DNA of 64,000 bases from Edaphobacter sp. (GCF_028283685.1 NZ_JAPWKF010000007.1:620001-684000), one strand, 5' to 3'. Numbered from the stretch's first letter, positions 31,852-40,966 are shown. Numbers and translations are program-made. The notes: generated by a model from the sequence alone, not told the origin.

Positions 31852-32538
31852 ATGAAGAAGGCCGCACTCATCCTCTCGCTTCTTCTCGCCGCGTTCTCTC
31901 TCATTCTCAGCGGCTGCGATCCGCATCCATCGCCAACACCCGAGCCAAAGCCGACGCCGCGCTCCGGTGTCGCCCAGGCGCAGTCAGCCACAGAGGCTCC
32001 ACAAAGCTTCGACTATTACCTGCTGAACCTTTCGTGGTCGCCGGAGTTCTGCCACTCGCATCCGACCAACGTCCAGTGCGGGCTGCACTCGACCTTTGTG
32101 CTGCATGGCCTGTGGCCGCAGCAGTCCAACGGCAGCTATCAGCAGAACTGCTCCACCGCACCCGGCCCGACGGACCCCTCGCAGTATAAGGATCTCTACC
32201 CGGATCCCAGCCTTCTGCAGCATGAGTGGAAGACGCACGGCACCTGCTCAGGCCTCGCTCCCGATGCTTACTTTACGGCGGCACGCAAGGCGCTGCAGTC
32301 GGTGACGATCCCTACGAAGCTCTCACAGCTGGATCACCAGATCTCGCTTCCGCCGGAGCAGATTCTCGCTCTCTTCACGGCGGCAAACCCGGATATTCCG
32401 CGCGATGCGATGGCGCTCTCCTGCGGCAACAACTACCTCACCGCGGTCGAGGTCTGCCTGAGCAAGCAGCTCACGCCGATGTCCTGTGGGTCGATCCGCT
32501 CCTGCCGCGCCAACAGCGTTCGCATTCCCGCGCCGTAA
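31852..32538 (+). CDS. ribonuclease T2 family lipoprotein
   Basis: RNase T2 enzymes cut single-stranded RNA through a 2',3'-cyclic phosphate, outside the cytoplasm. The product is 228 residues, with a lipoprotein signal ending in LILSGC (Cys22) and a Pro-rich spacer. Both catalytic segments are present: FVLHGLWPQ near residue 82 and HEWKTHGTCSG near 124, with three conserved histidines in total. Cysteines near the C terminus (SCGSIRSCR) fit the disulfides of the family. I chose the ATG at 31852 because the signal starts there. As a periplasmic lipoprotein it likely scavenges RNA or phosphate. A bacterial T2 enzyme with a lipobox is somewhat unusual. Confidence 0.9.
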   Translation: MKKAALILSLLLAAFSLILSGCDPHPSPTPEPKPTPRSGVAQAQSATEAPQSFDYYLLNLSWSPEFCHSHPTNVQCGLHSTFVLHGLWPQQSNGSYQQNCSTAPGPTDPSQYKDLYPDPSLLQHEWKTHGTCSGLAPDAYFTAARKALQSVTIPTKLSQLDHQISLPPEQILALFTAANPDIPRDAMALSCGNNYLTAVEVCLSKQLTPMSCGSIRSCRANSVRIPAP

Positions 32539-32550
32539 CGAAACAAACGC

Positions 32551-33534
32551 CTAGCCGCGCGAAGGAGGCTTCAGCCCCATCTCCTTCATGACCATCTGCA
32601 GATCTTTCCACGCCTCGGCCTTCTGGCGCGGGTCACGCAGGAGGAAGGCGGGATGATATGTTACCGCCAGCTTTGCGCCTCGGCAGCTGTGCCAGCGGCC
32701 ACGCAACCCGCTGAGCGACTGCTTGACGCCGAGCAGATAGGTCGCCGCCGTCGAACCCAGCGCAACGATCACCTCGGGCTGGACAACGTCGATCTGCTTC
32801 AACAGGAACTGCGAGCACGTCGTCGCCTCGATCGGCTCCGGGGTGCGGTTGGCGGGCGGGCGGCACTTCACGATGTTGGCGATGTAGACCTGCTCGCGTG
32901 TCACGCCCATCGCGTTGATCATGTTGTTCAGCAACTGCCCGGCCTTGCCGACAAACGGGAGGCCCTGCGCATCCTCATCGGCTCCCGGGCCTTCGCCGAC
33001 GAACATCAGCCTGGCGTTCGAGTCGCCATCGGCGAAGACGATCTTATTACGGCCCGCATAGGCCAGCGGGCAACGGGTGCAGTCGCCGATCTCTTCCTGA
33101 ATGGCGGCCAGAGCAGCGGGCTTCGCCGTGGAGGCAAGACGCTCCGTGGGAAGCGGCGCAAGTTCGTTGAAACTGACAGGCTTGGGAATTGCGGTCTCCT
33201 GAAAACTTTCGAGAGCCACGGCAGGAGGCATCACGGGCGCAGCAGGCACGGGACGAGCTGGCGGTGACGGGACAGGCGGTGCCATCGGCGAGGCAGCGCG
33301 AGCTGCGGGTTCCTGTCCTGCTGCAACGACCGGCATCACTGCCGGCTTCGGCGCATCCCCAACAACAGGATGCTCTAGAACAGGCTGCGCTGGTGCAACA
33401 GCAGTCGCCTGCTGCGACGCAGGCAAATCGGCGGCATACACGGGCTCGCCGTGGCGATAAAAATCGTACACGCCGAGGTCGCGAAGATACTCGACGTACG
33501 CGCGCAGTGCCTGCTCTGACTCTCCCGCTGCCAT
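32551..33534 (-). CDS. uracil-DNA glycosylase, family 4 (Fe-S type)
   Basis: This 327-residue protein removes uracil from DNA in base excision repair. The catalytic domain is the C-terminal half (about 140-327): motif 1 GEGPGADEDAQGLPFVG, then NIVKCRPPANRTP and the terminal TYHPAFLLR. Four cysteines (CTRC near residue 153, KCRPP, TTCSQF) fit the iron-sulfur cluster of family 4. The first 140 residues form a separate module: an N-terminal helix (ESEQALRAYVEYLRDLGV), then a Pro/Ala-rich linker. The start lies 46 bases after the rpoZ stop on the same strand, so gmk-rpoZ-udg may be one transcript. Confidence 0.9.
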   Translation of the reverse strand: MAAGESEQALRAYVEYLRDLGVYDFYRHGEPVYAADLPASQQATAVAPAQPVLEHPVVGDAPKPAVMPVVAAGQEPAARAASPMAPPVPSPPARPVPAAPVMPPAVALESFQETAIPKPVSFNELAPLPTERLASTAKPAALAAIQEEIGDCTRCPLAYAGRNKIVFADGDSNARLMFVGEGPGADEDAQGLPFVGKAGQLLNNMINAMGVTREQVYIANIVKCRPPANRTPEPIEATTCSQFLLKQIDVVQPEVIVALGSTAATYLLGVKQSLSGLRGRWHSCRGAKLAVTYHPAFLLRDPRQKAEAWKDLQMVMKEMGLKPPSRG

Positions 33535-33579
33535 GGCTCTATGCTATCGTGCCGGGCAGCTGTGAAGAATCGTATAGAT

Positions 33580-33780
33580 TTAGTGGCTGCCAGGCTCGGT
33601 ACGCGCCGGAACATTCGGCAGCACGTACTTCACCTGCCCCTGGCGAATCTCGTCCTGCGCGACGCGGCAGGCCTTCATCGACTTGGAGGTAATCAGCGCA
33701 GGAGCACCCGACTGCAGTTGACGTGCGCGGCGGGCAGCACCCTTTACCAGGCTGTACTTGTTGTGGAATGCAGAGTCCAT
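33580..33780 (-). CDS. rpoZ: RNA polymerase omega subunit
   Basis: Omega is the small subunit that helps assemble beta' in RNA polymerase. The product is only 66 residues, but contains the family core: NKYSLVKGAARRARQL, then PALITSKSMKACRVAQDEI and the terminal EI/V-type strand VKYVLPNV. It lies downstream of gmk, the classic gmk-rpoZ arrangement, though 158 bases separate them. A GGGGG tract lies upstream of the ATG, but the spacing is long. No stringent-response gene (spoT) follows, unlike in many proteobacteria; a uracil-DNA glycosylase does instead. Confidence 0.88.
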   Translation of the reverse strand: MDSAFHNKYSLVKGAARRARQLQSGAPALITSKSMKACRVAQDEIRQGQVKYVLPNVPARTEPGSH

Positions 33781-33938
33781 GGTCTACACGACCCCCTTTG
33801 TGGTCTGAATGTATCTCAGCCGTACGAGATCATCTACTGTGGATATGTCGGTATTATCTACAAATCCACGGGATGTGTCGCCTCCCCAAACGGGGGACTT
33901 CTGTCGCCGGAAGATGCAGACGCCCGGTGAACGATGCT

Positions 33939-34601
33939 TCAGTTTTCGCCGAAGGCGGTGAGAACGCTCGCAAGGGCCGTGGTGTGAGTGTCCGTGCGGC
34001 AGGCCTGCGCCAGCTCCCGAAGATCGTCGCCGGTGCCGCGCTCGTAGAGAACGATCGCTCGCATCTCGGCAACAGCCTTATCGAGGACATCGTTGACCAG
34101 TGCATAACGATAGTCGAAGACCTGCTTCAACTCATGCTTTGCAGCGTTCAGACGCTTCTCGATGATGGCCTCAGAGGTCATGTTCTCTGCGGCGCTGCGA
34201 TTGCGGAGCCGCATCTCCAAAATCTGCGGGCTCGGCGGCAGAATAAAGATCGACACGGCCTCGGGCATCTTCTTCATCACCTGCAACGCGCCCTGCACAT
34301 CGATGTCGAGCAGAAGATCTTTCCCCAGATCCTTGGCGTGGAGCAGTGCCGAGACTGCGGTTCCGTAGTAATTGCCGAAGACCTCGGCCCACTCCAGGAA
34401 CTCGCCTGCCGCGATCATGCGCTCAAACTCTGCGCGTGTCGTGAAGTAATACTCGCGGGCATGCTCTTCCGACCCTCGCGGCGCCCGCGTCGTGTACGAG
34501 ATGGAGAAGTCCAGACCTTCTACCAGCGTCCGCAGCTGCGTCACCAGTGTCGACTTCCCTGAGCCCGAAGGCGCCGAGATGATAAACAGTATTCCGGCCA
34601 T
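33939..34601 (-). CDS. gmk: guanylate kinase
   Basis: Gmk phosphorylates GMP to GDP with ATP in the cytoplasm. The 220-residue protein has the Walker A SAPSGSGKST at residues 9-18, the GMP-binding SISYTTRAPRGSE near 33-45 and GEFLEWAEVFGNYYGT near 69-84. It also has LLLDIDVQGALQVKK-like (LLDIDVQGALQVMKK) near 95-110 and IFILPPSP near 118. Length is slightly above average through a C-terminal extension (about residues 195-220). AAGGAG lies just before the ATG. It forms a cluster with yicC upstream and rpoZ downstream on the same strand. Confidence 0.94.
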   Translation of the reverse strand: MAGILFIISAPSGSGKSTLVTQLRTLVEGLDFSISYTTRAPRGSEEHAREYYFTTRAEFERMIAAGEFLEWAEVFGNYYGTAVSALLHAKDLGKDLLLDIDVQGALQVMKKMPEAVSIFILPPSPQILEMRLRNRSAAENMTSEAIIEKRLNAAKHELKQVFDYRYALVNDVLDKAVAEMRAIVLYERGTGDDLRELAQACRTDTHTTALASVLTAFGEN

Positions 34602-34670
34602 CTACTCCTTAGACCACCCTATTGGTATGTCCTCAGTGTAACGGCAGCTCTGCCGCGGATTGAACAGGAT

Positions 34671-35576
34671 TTATTCGAGGTTCTGAACCTGCTCACGCGC
34701 CTTCTCAATCTCGGCCTTGATCTCCAGCCCAAGCTCGGTAATACGCAGGCTGTTGTCTCCAGCCGCCGAGCCTGTCTTTGAGAGCATCGTATTCGCCTCG
34801 CGATTGAGCTCCTGCAGCAGGAAGTCCATCCGCTTGCCCAGCTCGCCGCCCTCGTCGAGCATAGCGACGAAGCGATCGATGTGAGTCCGCAGGCGAACAA
34901 TTTCCTCTTCCACATCGCTCTTTTCGGCCAGCACAGCAGCCTCGGCGAGGATACGCTCTTCGCTGACGGCGACGCCTTCGGTCAGCTCCGCCAGGCGAAC
35001 CTTGAGGCGATCGAACTGTGCCTCGCGAACGCCATTGCGCAGTCCTGCCATCTCTTCGGCAAAGACACGCAGTCGTCCCATGGAGGCATACAGCTCGGCG
35101 GCGAGCGCAGCGCCCTCCTGGGCACGCACAACGTTCAGGCGCTCGAGCAGGGCAGGCATCTCGGCCATCACGGCGGCGTCCAGCTCGGCGTTACCCTCTA
35201 CGCCTGCCTGCACCTCCGCCGTCATCACCCCCGGGATACGCAACAGCGAGTTGATGTCCGGCTTCTCTTCGACGTTGTGAAGCAAAGACGCCTTCTTGAA
35301 CGCGCTTACATACGCATCCAGCAGGTCGACGTTCAGCTCAATCTGGGCGCTGGAGCGTCGCTCCACCTGCAGGGTCACTTCGATGTGACCGCGCTTGAGG
35401 GTTTCTTTAAGAATCTTGCGAAGCTGCATCTCCAACGCATCGCAGTAAGAAGGCAGCCGCATGTGCAGATCGAGAAAGCGGTGGTTCACGCTCTTGATGG
35501 CGAGCGCAAAACCCGGCTTGTCATCAGCGGCGCCGCGCGCGCTGGCAAATCCTGTCATCGAATAGATCGGGTTCAA
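34671..35576 (-). CDS. yicC: YicC-family endoribonuclease
   Basis: YicC/YloC proteins are now known as endoribonucleases; in E. coli YicC affects decay of the small RNA RyhB. The 301-residue protein shows the N-terminal signature SMTGFASARG (residues 6-15), the central NHRFLDLHMRLP segment near 31-42 and the C-terminal LGKRMDFLLQELNREANTMLSK near 247-268. A run of helices in between is predicted to mediate oligomer formation. The TTG start at 35576 overlaps the msbA-type stop (TTGA) with GGAGGG six bases upstream, which supports it over the later ATG at 35558. yicC next to gmk is a frequent order. Confidence 0.92.
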   Translation of the reverse strand: MNPIYSMTGFASARGAADDKPGFALAIKSVNHRFLDLHMRLPSYCDALEMQLRKILKETLKRGHIEVTLQVERRSSAQIELNVDLLDAYVSAFKKASLLHNVEEKPDINSLLRIPGVMTAEVQAGVEGNAELDAAVMAEMPALLERLNVVRAQEGAALAAELYASMGRLRVFAEEMAGLRNGVREAQFDRLKVRLAELTEGVAVSEERILAEAAVLAEKSDVEEEIVRLRTHIDRFVAMLDEGGELGKRMDFLLQELNREANTMLSKTGSAAGDNSLRITELGLEIKAEIEKAREQVQNLE

Positions 35577-37441
35577 GCAAATCCCTCCGGCTCCACGGCC
35601 ACGGCTCCAGCCGCGACCGGAACGATTTCGTCTCCAAACTGCATGTCGTAAAGACGGCGATATGTCCCCGAACGCAGCATCAGCTCTTCGTGAGTTCCCA
35701 TCTCGGTGATCTGCCCTCGCTCCAGCACCGCGATCCTTGTCGCCCGTCGCACGGTCGACAACCGGTGCGCGATGACGAACACGGTACGTCCCTGCATCAG
35801 GTTCGCCAGCGCCGCCTGCACAAACTGTTCGCTCTCCGTATCCAGAGCGCTGGTGGCCTCGTCGAGAATCAGGATCGGCGCGTTCTTCAGAATGGCGCGC
35901 GCAATCGCAAGGCGCTGCCGTTCGCCGCCGCTGAGACGAAGTCCCTTCTCGCCGATGCGGGTGTTGTAGCCCTCCGGCATGTTCATGATGAAGTCGTGCG
36001 CCAGCGCCATACGCGCGGCCTCCTCGACCTTCGCCAGCGGAACGTCAGGCTGACCGTAGGCGATGTTATTGCGCACCGTGTCGTTGAAGAGCACCGTCTC
36101 CTGCGTTACCTTACCGATCTGCTCGCGCAGCGAGGCGATGGTGACATCGCGTACATCGTACCCATCAACGGTGATCCTGCCCTCGCTCACATCGAAGAAA
36201 CGCGGGATCAGATTCACCAGCGACGATTTGCCTGCGCCACTGGGGCCAACGAACGCAATCACCTCGCCCGGCTTCACATCGAGATTGATTCCGTGCAGCA
36301 CCTCGACCAGACCTCCATCATCGGAGGCGTAGCCAAAGGAGGCATTCTCAAACGCGATTCCCTGATGGAAGCCCTTCAACACATGAGCACGCTTCTTTTC
36401 GCGCACATCGTCCTGCGCGTCCATGAACTTGAAGATCTCTTCGCTGGCGCCCAGCGCCTGTTGGAAGCTGTTGTAAAAGACAGCGAATTTGCGCACCGGA
36501 TCGTACAGCGTAAACACCGCAATCAGGAAGGTCACAAACGATCCCGCGGTCATCGCCCCGCTCTGAATCCTGGTGCGGCCAAACAGCAGCAGCCCTGCGA
36601 TGCCAACCGAGCCCAGCGCATCCATCAACGGCGAGCTGATGGCCTGCACGCTGACGGACTTCAGATTCGCCCGGAACAACCTGCGCGCGGCCTTGCGGAA
36701 GCGATTCATCTCCCACAACTCCATACCGAAGGCCTTCACGATGCGGTTGCCGGTGATGGTCTCGTGGAGGATGTTCTGAATTTCGGCGAGCTTGTCCTGC
36801 CCCTTGCGCGTCGTCTGCCGCACCCGCCGCCCAATGCGCCTGGCCGATGAGATCACAATCGGCACAAACAGCAGGAGCACCCAGGCCATCTTGCCGCCCA
36901 CCACGATCACCACGCCGATCGTGAACAGCAGCGTAAACAGCTGCTGCAGAAAATCACTCAGCACCGTCGACATCGCATACTGCACCCGCTCGACGTCGTT
37001 GATCAGCGTGGAGAGGAGCGAACCAGTCGTATGCTTCTGAAAAAACGCAACCGACCGCCGCAGCACGGCGTTGTAGAGGTCATTCCGCAGGTCCGTAATC
37101 ATGCCGAATCCGGCATAGTTCACGAGATACGTCCCGATGTAATCGCACACCGACTTCAGTACGGCCGACACAACCAGCGCATAGGCCACCACGGTCCATG
37201 CATTCTGAAAGTGGCTCGGCACCAGGAAGTGCAGGTTCAACTTCCACCCGAACCGCGGGACCTGATACACCAGGACGCTGTGCGTCACCGTATCCGGCCG
37301 CAGCACGTTGTCGAAGATAGGCTTGACCAGCAGGACGCGCAGCGCTGACATCGCGCCGACGACTGCCATCAAGAAAACTGACGCCAGCAGATGCAGCCCA
37401 TATGGCCGTACATAGACCAGCAGTCGCCAGATGCGCTTCAC
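35573..37441 (-). CDS. msbA: ABC exporter, MsbA/lipid-type
   Basis: The 622-residue protein is an ABC half-transporter: six membrane helices (about 10-320), then an ATP-binding domain (about 345-590). Visible motifs are Walker A FVGPSGAGKSS near 398, the Q-loop QIGKVTQETVLF, the signature LRLSGGERQRLAIARAILK near 502 and Walker B ILILDEATSALD near 524, followed by the H-loop. It most resembles MsbA, which flips lipid A-core across the inner membrane; this fits the LPS genes in the window, but other lipid or drug exporters share the layout. The GTG start has AGGAGAG upstream. Its stop overlaps yicC. Confidence 0.85.
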   Translation of the reverse strand: MKRIWRLLVYVRPYGLHLLASVFLMAVVGAMSALRVLLVKPIFDNVLRPDTVTHSVLVYQVPRFGWKLNLHFLVPSHFQNAWTVVAYALVVSAVLKSVCDYIGTYLVNYAGFGMITDLRNDLYNAVLRRSVAFFQKHTTGSLLSTLINDVERVQYAMSTVLSDFLQQLFTLLFTIGVVIVVGGKMAWVLLLFVPIVISSARRIGRRVRQTTRKGQDKLAEIQNILHETITGNRIVKAFGMELWEMNRFRKAARRLFRANLKSVSVQAISSPLMDALGSVGIAGLLLFGRTRIQSGAMTAGSFVTFLIAVFTLYDPVRKFAVFYNSFQQALGASEEIFKFMDAQDDVREKKRAHVLKGFHQGIAFENASFGYASDDGGLVEVLHGINLDVKPGEVIAFVGPSGAGKSSLVNLIPRFFDVSEGRITVDGYDVRDVTIASLREQIGKVTQETVLFNDTVRNNIAYGQPDVPLAKVEEAARMALAHDFIMNMPEGYNTRIGEKGLRLSGGERQRLAIARAILKNAPILILDEATSALDTESEQFVQAALANLMQGRTVFVIAHRLSTVRRATRIAVLERGQITEMGTHEELMLRSGTYRRLYDMQFGDEIVPVAAGAVAVEPEGFA

Positions 37442-37505
37442 GCTGCCACTCTCCTGATCCTGGGAACGCTGACCATCTCTATATTCTATGGCCGATGCGC
37501 TGCTT

Positions 37506-38465
37506 CTAGCGCGGCATATCGCGATGTGCGCTCTTCACGCGATAGCCTGCCGCCGTCAGCCGCTTCTTCATCTCCTCGGCGATAAAGACCGAGCGATGCT
37601 GCCCCCCGGTGCAGCCAAAAGCCACCGTCAGGTAACTCTTGCCCTCCTTGATGTAGTGCGGCAGGAGAAACTTCAGAAGATCTGTCGTCTTATCCAGAAA
37701 CTCAGCCGTCTGTGGAAAGTCACGCACGTACTTCGCAACCTTGGGATGCCGTCCCGTCAGCTTGCGGAACTCCGGGATGAAGTGTGGGTTGGGCAGAAAT
37801 CTTACGTCAAAGACAAGATCCGCTTCGGCAGGCACACCGTTCTTGAAACCGAAGCTGTTGGTCGAGATCGTTAGATTGCGATCGCTCTCTTCGCGCTCGA
37901 ACTGAGCCCCGATGTGGGCGCGCAGATCGTGCACCGTGAACTTCGTGGTATCGAGCACGATATCTGCGACATTGCGGATCGGGTCAAGCCGCTTGCGCTC
38001 CTCGCGGATCGACTTCACCACCGTGTTCGAGCGGCCCATGGGATGCGGACGGCGCGTCTCGGAGAAGCGGCGGATCAACGACTCGTCGCTGGCTTCCAGG
38101 AACAGCACACGCGTCGGCAGCACCCGCCGCACCTTCTTCAGAAGAGCGGGAAACTCCTCGAGCCGCATGCCCTCGCGCACATCGACGACCAGCGCGGCGC
38201 GCTCGATCTCAGTCGACTGCCGCACCAGGTCCGCGAACCGCGGCACCAGCTCCAGAGGAAGATTGTCGACGGAATAAAAGCCCAGGTCTTCGAACGACTT
38301 CAGGGCCGAGAGCTTTCCCGATCCCGAAAGACCGGTAAGGATAACCAGCTCGCCTTTGCCCTCACCGTTGCCCTTGCCGGTCTTCGGCTTGGTTGATGCA
38401 ACAACTTTCTTCGGCTTAGCCCTGTTGATCTTCACGGCAGCTTTCTTCGATTCTCTGCGTGGCAT
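37506..38465 (-). CDS. rapZ: RNase adapter RapZ (altered Walker A)
   Basis: RapZ binds the sRNA GlmZ and RNase E in enterobacteria, thereby controlling glucosamine-6-phosphate synthase; in other bacteria it may hydrolyse nucleotides. The 319-residue protein starts with a lysine-rich extension of about 38 residues. The Walker A that follows reads GLSGSGKLSALK, with Leu52 where Ser or Thr is expected. Then come EDLGFYSVDNLP, DVREGM and LFLEASDESLIRRFSETRRPHP; the C-terminal domain has ISTNSFGFKNGVP, DVRFLPNPHF and VAFGCTGGQHRSV. It closes the lptC::lptA-lptB-rpoN-hpf-rapZ block, in which ptsN is missing between hpf and rapZ. Confidence 0.92.
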   Translation of the reverse strand: MPRRESKKAAVKINRAKPKKVVASTKPKTGKGNGEGKGELVILTGLSGSGKLSALKSFEDLGFYSVDNLPLELVPRFADLVRQSTEIERAALVVDVREGMRLEEFPALLKKVRRVLPTRVLFLEASDESLIRRFSETRRPHPMGRSNTVVKSIREERKRLDPIRNVADIVLDTTKFTVHDLRAHIGAQFEREESDRNLTISTNSFGFKNGVPAEADLVFDVRFLPNPHFIPEFRKLTGRHPKVAKYVRDFPQTAEFLDKTTDLLKFLLPHYIKEGKSYLTVAFGCTGGQHRSVFIAEEMKKRLTAAGYRVKSAHRDMPR

Positions 38466-38513
38466 GCTGGCATCCTAGCATCCCGCCGATCTCTCCACGA
38501 GAGACAAAACAGA

Positions 38514-38546
38514 TGCGGCGCAGACCCCACCGGGAACTGCGCCGCA
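38514..38546 (-). terminator. hairpin terminator after hpf
   Basis: TGCGGCGCAG and CTGCGCCGCA form a perfect ten-base stem with a 13-base loop. On the minus strand TCTGTTTTGTCTC follows. It lies 20 bases after the hpf stop and before rapZ, so rapZ may have its own promoter. Confidence 0.7.
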
Positions 38547-38566
38547 CCCACCCTGTTTCTTGTCGT

Positions 38567-39196
38567 CTATGGAACCTCGATCAGCTCCATCTTGCCGTCG
38601 CGCTTGCGATGCAGCACCATCGCCTGACCGCCGTGATCGCGGAAGACGAAGACTTCGCGGTCGCGGAAGGCGGCCTCTTTTACAGCCTCGTCCAGCGTCA
38701 TCGGCCGCAGGGCCACGCCGTCCTTCGAACGCACAAGATGTGGCTCCGTCAGGGGCGAATGCGAGGGAAAGGAGTGCACCAGCATCGGCACCACCTTGCG
38801 GGCGTCGCCGTTGCGCGCCACGATAGTTGCCAACTCAGCATCGACGACCAGCGCACCGTCCGCCGTGGGCGCCACCGCAACCTCACGCACACCGACCTTG
38901 GCATTGCGCTTGATCGTGGTCTTCCGCTTCTTCTGTTTGATTGCCTGTTTCTCAAGCGCCGCCAGGGCGTCATGCAGCGCCGTTTCCATATCTGTCGCCT
39001 CGCAGGAGGCAACGAGTTTGAGGTTCCTCGACTGCACAGTCAGTTCGGCTGCACGTCTGTATTTTTCAGTGGTAAGGATGACATGCACACTTGCTCCATC
39101 GCCGATGATCTTTGCAATTCGTTCAAGTCCGGCTTCGGTCTGCGTCTTCAGTTTTTTTGTGATGGTCGTCTGTCTTCCGGTGTATTCCACGTTCAT
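38567..39196 (-). CDS. hpf: ribosome hibernation promoting factor, long form
   Basis: HPF binds the 30S decoding centre in stationary phase; long forms also dimerise ribosomes. The product (209 residues) begins with the S30AE fold (MNVEYTGRQTTITKKLKTQ to about residue 105). A linker and the C-terminal dimerisation domain (SKDGVALRPMTLDEAVKEA, near residue 160, then FRDREVFVFRDHGGQAMVLHR) follow. The ATG at 39196 has GAGG seven bases upstream. It follows rpoN as in many bacteria and ends at a hairpin terminator before rapZ. The linker is rich in basic residues. Confidence 0.92.
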   Translation of the reverse strand: MNVEYTGRQTTITKKLKTQTEAGLERIAKIIGDGASVHVILTTEKYRRAAELTVQSRNLKLVASCEATDMETALHDALAALEKQAIKQKKRKTTIKRNAKVGVREVAVAPTADGALVVDAELATIVARNGDARKVVPMLVHSFPSHSPLTEPHLVRSKDGVALRPMTLDEAVKEAAFRDREVFVFRDHGGQAMVLHRKRDGKMELIEVP

Positions 39197-39286
39197 CGCG
39201 GTACCTCGTTGGAGACATATTACGCCCGTCGCCGCGACACCGCGAGGCACGAACCTTGCACGCAAACTTTGGCAAAAAAGAAGCGT

Positions 39287-40966
39287 CTAACGAACGCGGC
39301 GCTGGTGCGTGCTGGGGATCTGCATGTCTTCGCGGTACTTGGCCACGGTGCGTCGCGTGACCTGAATTCCCTGCCGCTGCAGCTCGGCAGCAAGGAAGTC
39401 GTCCGTCAGCGGCTTGCGTGGATCTTCGTCTTCGATCAGCTTCTTCACCTTGCGCTTCAACAGCACCAGCGGCAGGTCGCCGCCCTCCGGGCCATTGACC
39501 CCTTCGGAGAAGAAGAAGCGCAACTCATAGACGCCCTGCGGCGTGTGCACATACTTGTTGGCCACCGCGCGCGAGACCGTCGAAGGATGCACCCCGATCT
39601 CCTCGGCAACCTCCTTGATCATCATCGGCTTCAGGGCTTCGACGCCATGCTCCAGAAAATCCGCCTGTCGCCGCACGATCACCTCGCAGGTCCGCACGAT
39701 GGTGTTCTTGCGCTGCTCGATGTTGCGCAGCAGCTGGATCGCCGATTTGTAGCGCTCCTTGACGTACTCCTTGACTTCCTTCTCCGTCTGCTTCTCCTGC
39801 AGCATCCTGCGATAGCTGTGGTTCAGGCGGAGTGCCGGCATGTCCTCTTCATTGACCAGCACGACGTATCTATCGTCGCGCTTCACAAAGGCGACGTCCG
39901 GCTCGATGAGCCGCGTCTCAATATGGTTATACCGCTGCCCCGGCCTGGGATCGAGGGTACGGATGAAGTCCACCGCCGCATGCACATCCTCGGCATCGCG
40001 TCCGCAGCTGCGGGTCAGCTCGCGAATATCCTTTTTCTGCAGCAGCGGGAGGCAGTTGGCGACGATGAAGGCCGCAAGCGAAAAGACATCGCGCTGCTTA
40101 CCGTTGCCGTTTTCCAAGGGAGCCGTCGTTCCGTTGCCTGCCGCACGGGCGTTCGCCTCGCGACGACGCAGCACCATGACGGCTTCCTTCTGCTGCGCGT
40201 GAATCTGGATCGTCAGGCACTCCCGCAGATCGCGTGCGCCGACACCCACAGGGTCGAGATCGTTGATGACGGAGCGAGCCTCCGCGACAAGCTGCAGAAG
40301 CTGGCTGCGATTCCGGTCGCTGGACGATGGCACAGGCTCGGTCGTCTCCCCGGATGCAGCGACGATAGCCATCTCAGGATGCGCATCGCGACGTGCGCCA
40401 CGCTCGAAGGGAATCGGCTTCGGAAGGTCGCTCTCCATCTGCCCCAGGGCATCGGCAAGCTCTTCATCGGTGGCGGTCAGGTAGCCGTTCTCGTTCAGAT
40501 TGCCGACGACCAGCTCGCAGGCTATACGAACATCCGGATCGAGGTTGAGCGAGCCCAGCTGCCAGTGCAGGTGATCGCTCAGCGTTCCCGGCTGCGACAG
40601 AAAATTTTCAAACGACGGCTTGTCGTACTCCTCGAAGTTTGAAGCGGTTCGAAATCCCGGGTCCAGATACTCCTGGAAGTAATTGCCGAAGTCGATCTCT
40701 TCAAAGGGATCCTTCTCGGCGCGTTCGCCTTCGGCGGAGACCTCCTCGGCCGAGCGCTCGCGATCCCCTTCCATACCGGCCCGCTCATCGAGCGATACGC
40801 CGGTATCTTCGATCTCCTCGAGAACGGGGTTCTCGACGATCTCGGTATTGATCATCTCCCTGAGTTCCAGCTTGTTCAGAGCCAGAACGCTGACCATCTG
40901 CACCAGTCCAGGTGTCAGCACCTGGCGCTGGGAGACTTTCAGGTTCAGCTTTGGTTGTAGCAGCAC
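39287..40966 (-). CDS. rpoN: RNA polymerase sigma-54 factor
   Basis: Sigma-54 directs polymerase to -24/-12 promoters and needs an AAA+ activator. The 559-residue protein has region I (LKVSQRQVLTPGLVQMVSVL, residues 9-28), an acidic region II (about 55-110), core-binding and HTH domains, and at the C terminus the RpoN box TRRTVAKYREDMQIP near 540 with the DNA-recognition residues intact. The long spacer between the core-binding repeats (about 225-260) is Ala/Asn-rich. The GTG start at 40966 follows AGGA. It lies between lptB and hpf, the conserved arrangement; no activator is in the window. Confidence 0.93.
   Translation of the reverse strand: MLLQPKLNLKVSQRQVLTPGLVQMVSVLALNKLELREMINTEIVENPVLEEIEDTGVSLDERAGMEGDRERSAEEVSAEGERAEKDPFEEIDFGNYFQEYLDPGFRTASNFEEYDKPSFENFLSQPGTLSDHLHWQLGSLNLDPDVRIACELVVGNLNENGYLTATDEELADALGQMESDLPKPIPFERGARRDAHPEMAIVAASGETTEPVPSSSDRNRSQLLQLVAEARSVINDLDPVGVGARDLRECLTIQIHAQQKEAVMVLRRREANARAAGNGTTAPLENGNGKQRDVFSLAAFIVANCLPLLQKKDIRELTRSCGRDAEDVHAAVDFIRTLDPRPGQRYNHIETRLIEPDVAFVKRDDRYVVLVNEEDMPALRLNHSYRRMLQEKQTEKEVKEYVKERYKSAIQLLRNIEQRKNTIVRTCEVIVRRQADFLEHGVEALKPMMIKEVAEEIGVHPSTVSRAVANKYVHTPQGVYELRFFFSEGVNGPEGGDLPLVLLKRKVKKLIEDEDPRKPLTDDFLAAELQRQGIQVTRRTVAKYREDMQIPSTHQRRVR

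Noticed and set aside
33884-33895. CCCC-AAAC-GGGG hairpin after gmk
   Set aside because: The four-base core stem is too weak to call a terminator and no U-tract follows.
38459-40642. 727-codon plus-strand frame over hpf and rpoN
   Set aside because: It runs antisense through two clearly identified genes.
40640-40670. GGTTCGAAATCCCGGGT looks like the T-arm of a tRNA
   Set aside because: It lies in the coding region of rpoN on the opposite strand, with no acceptor or anticodon arm around it.
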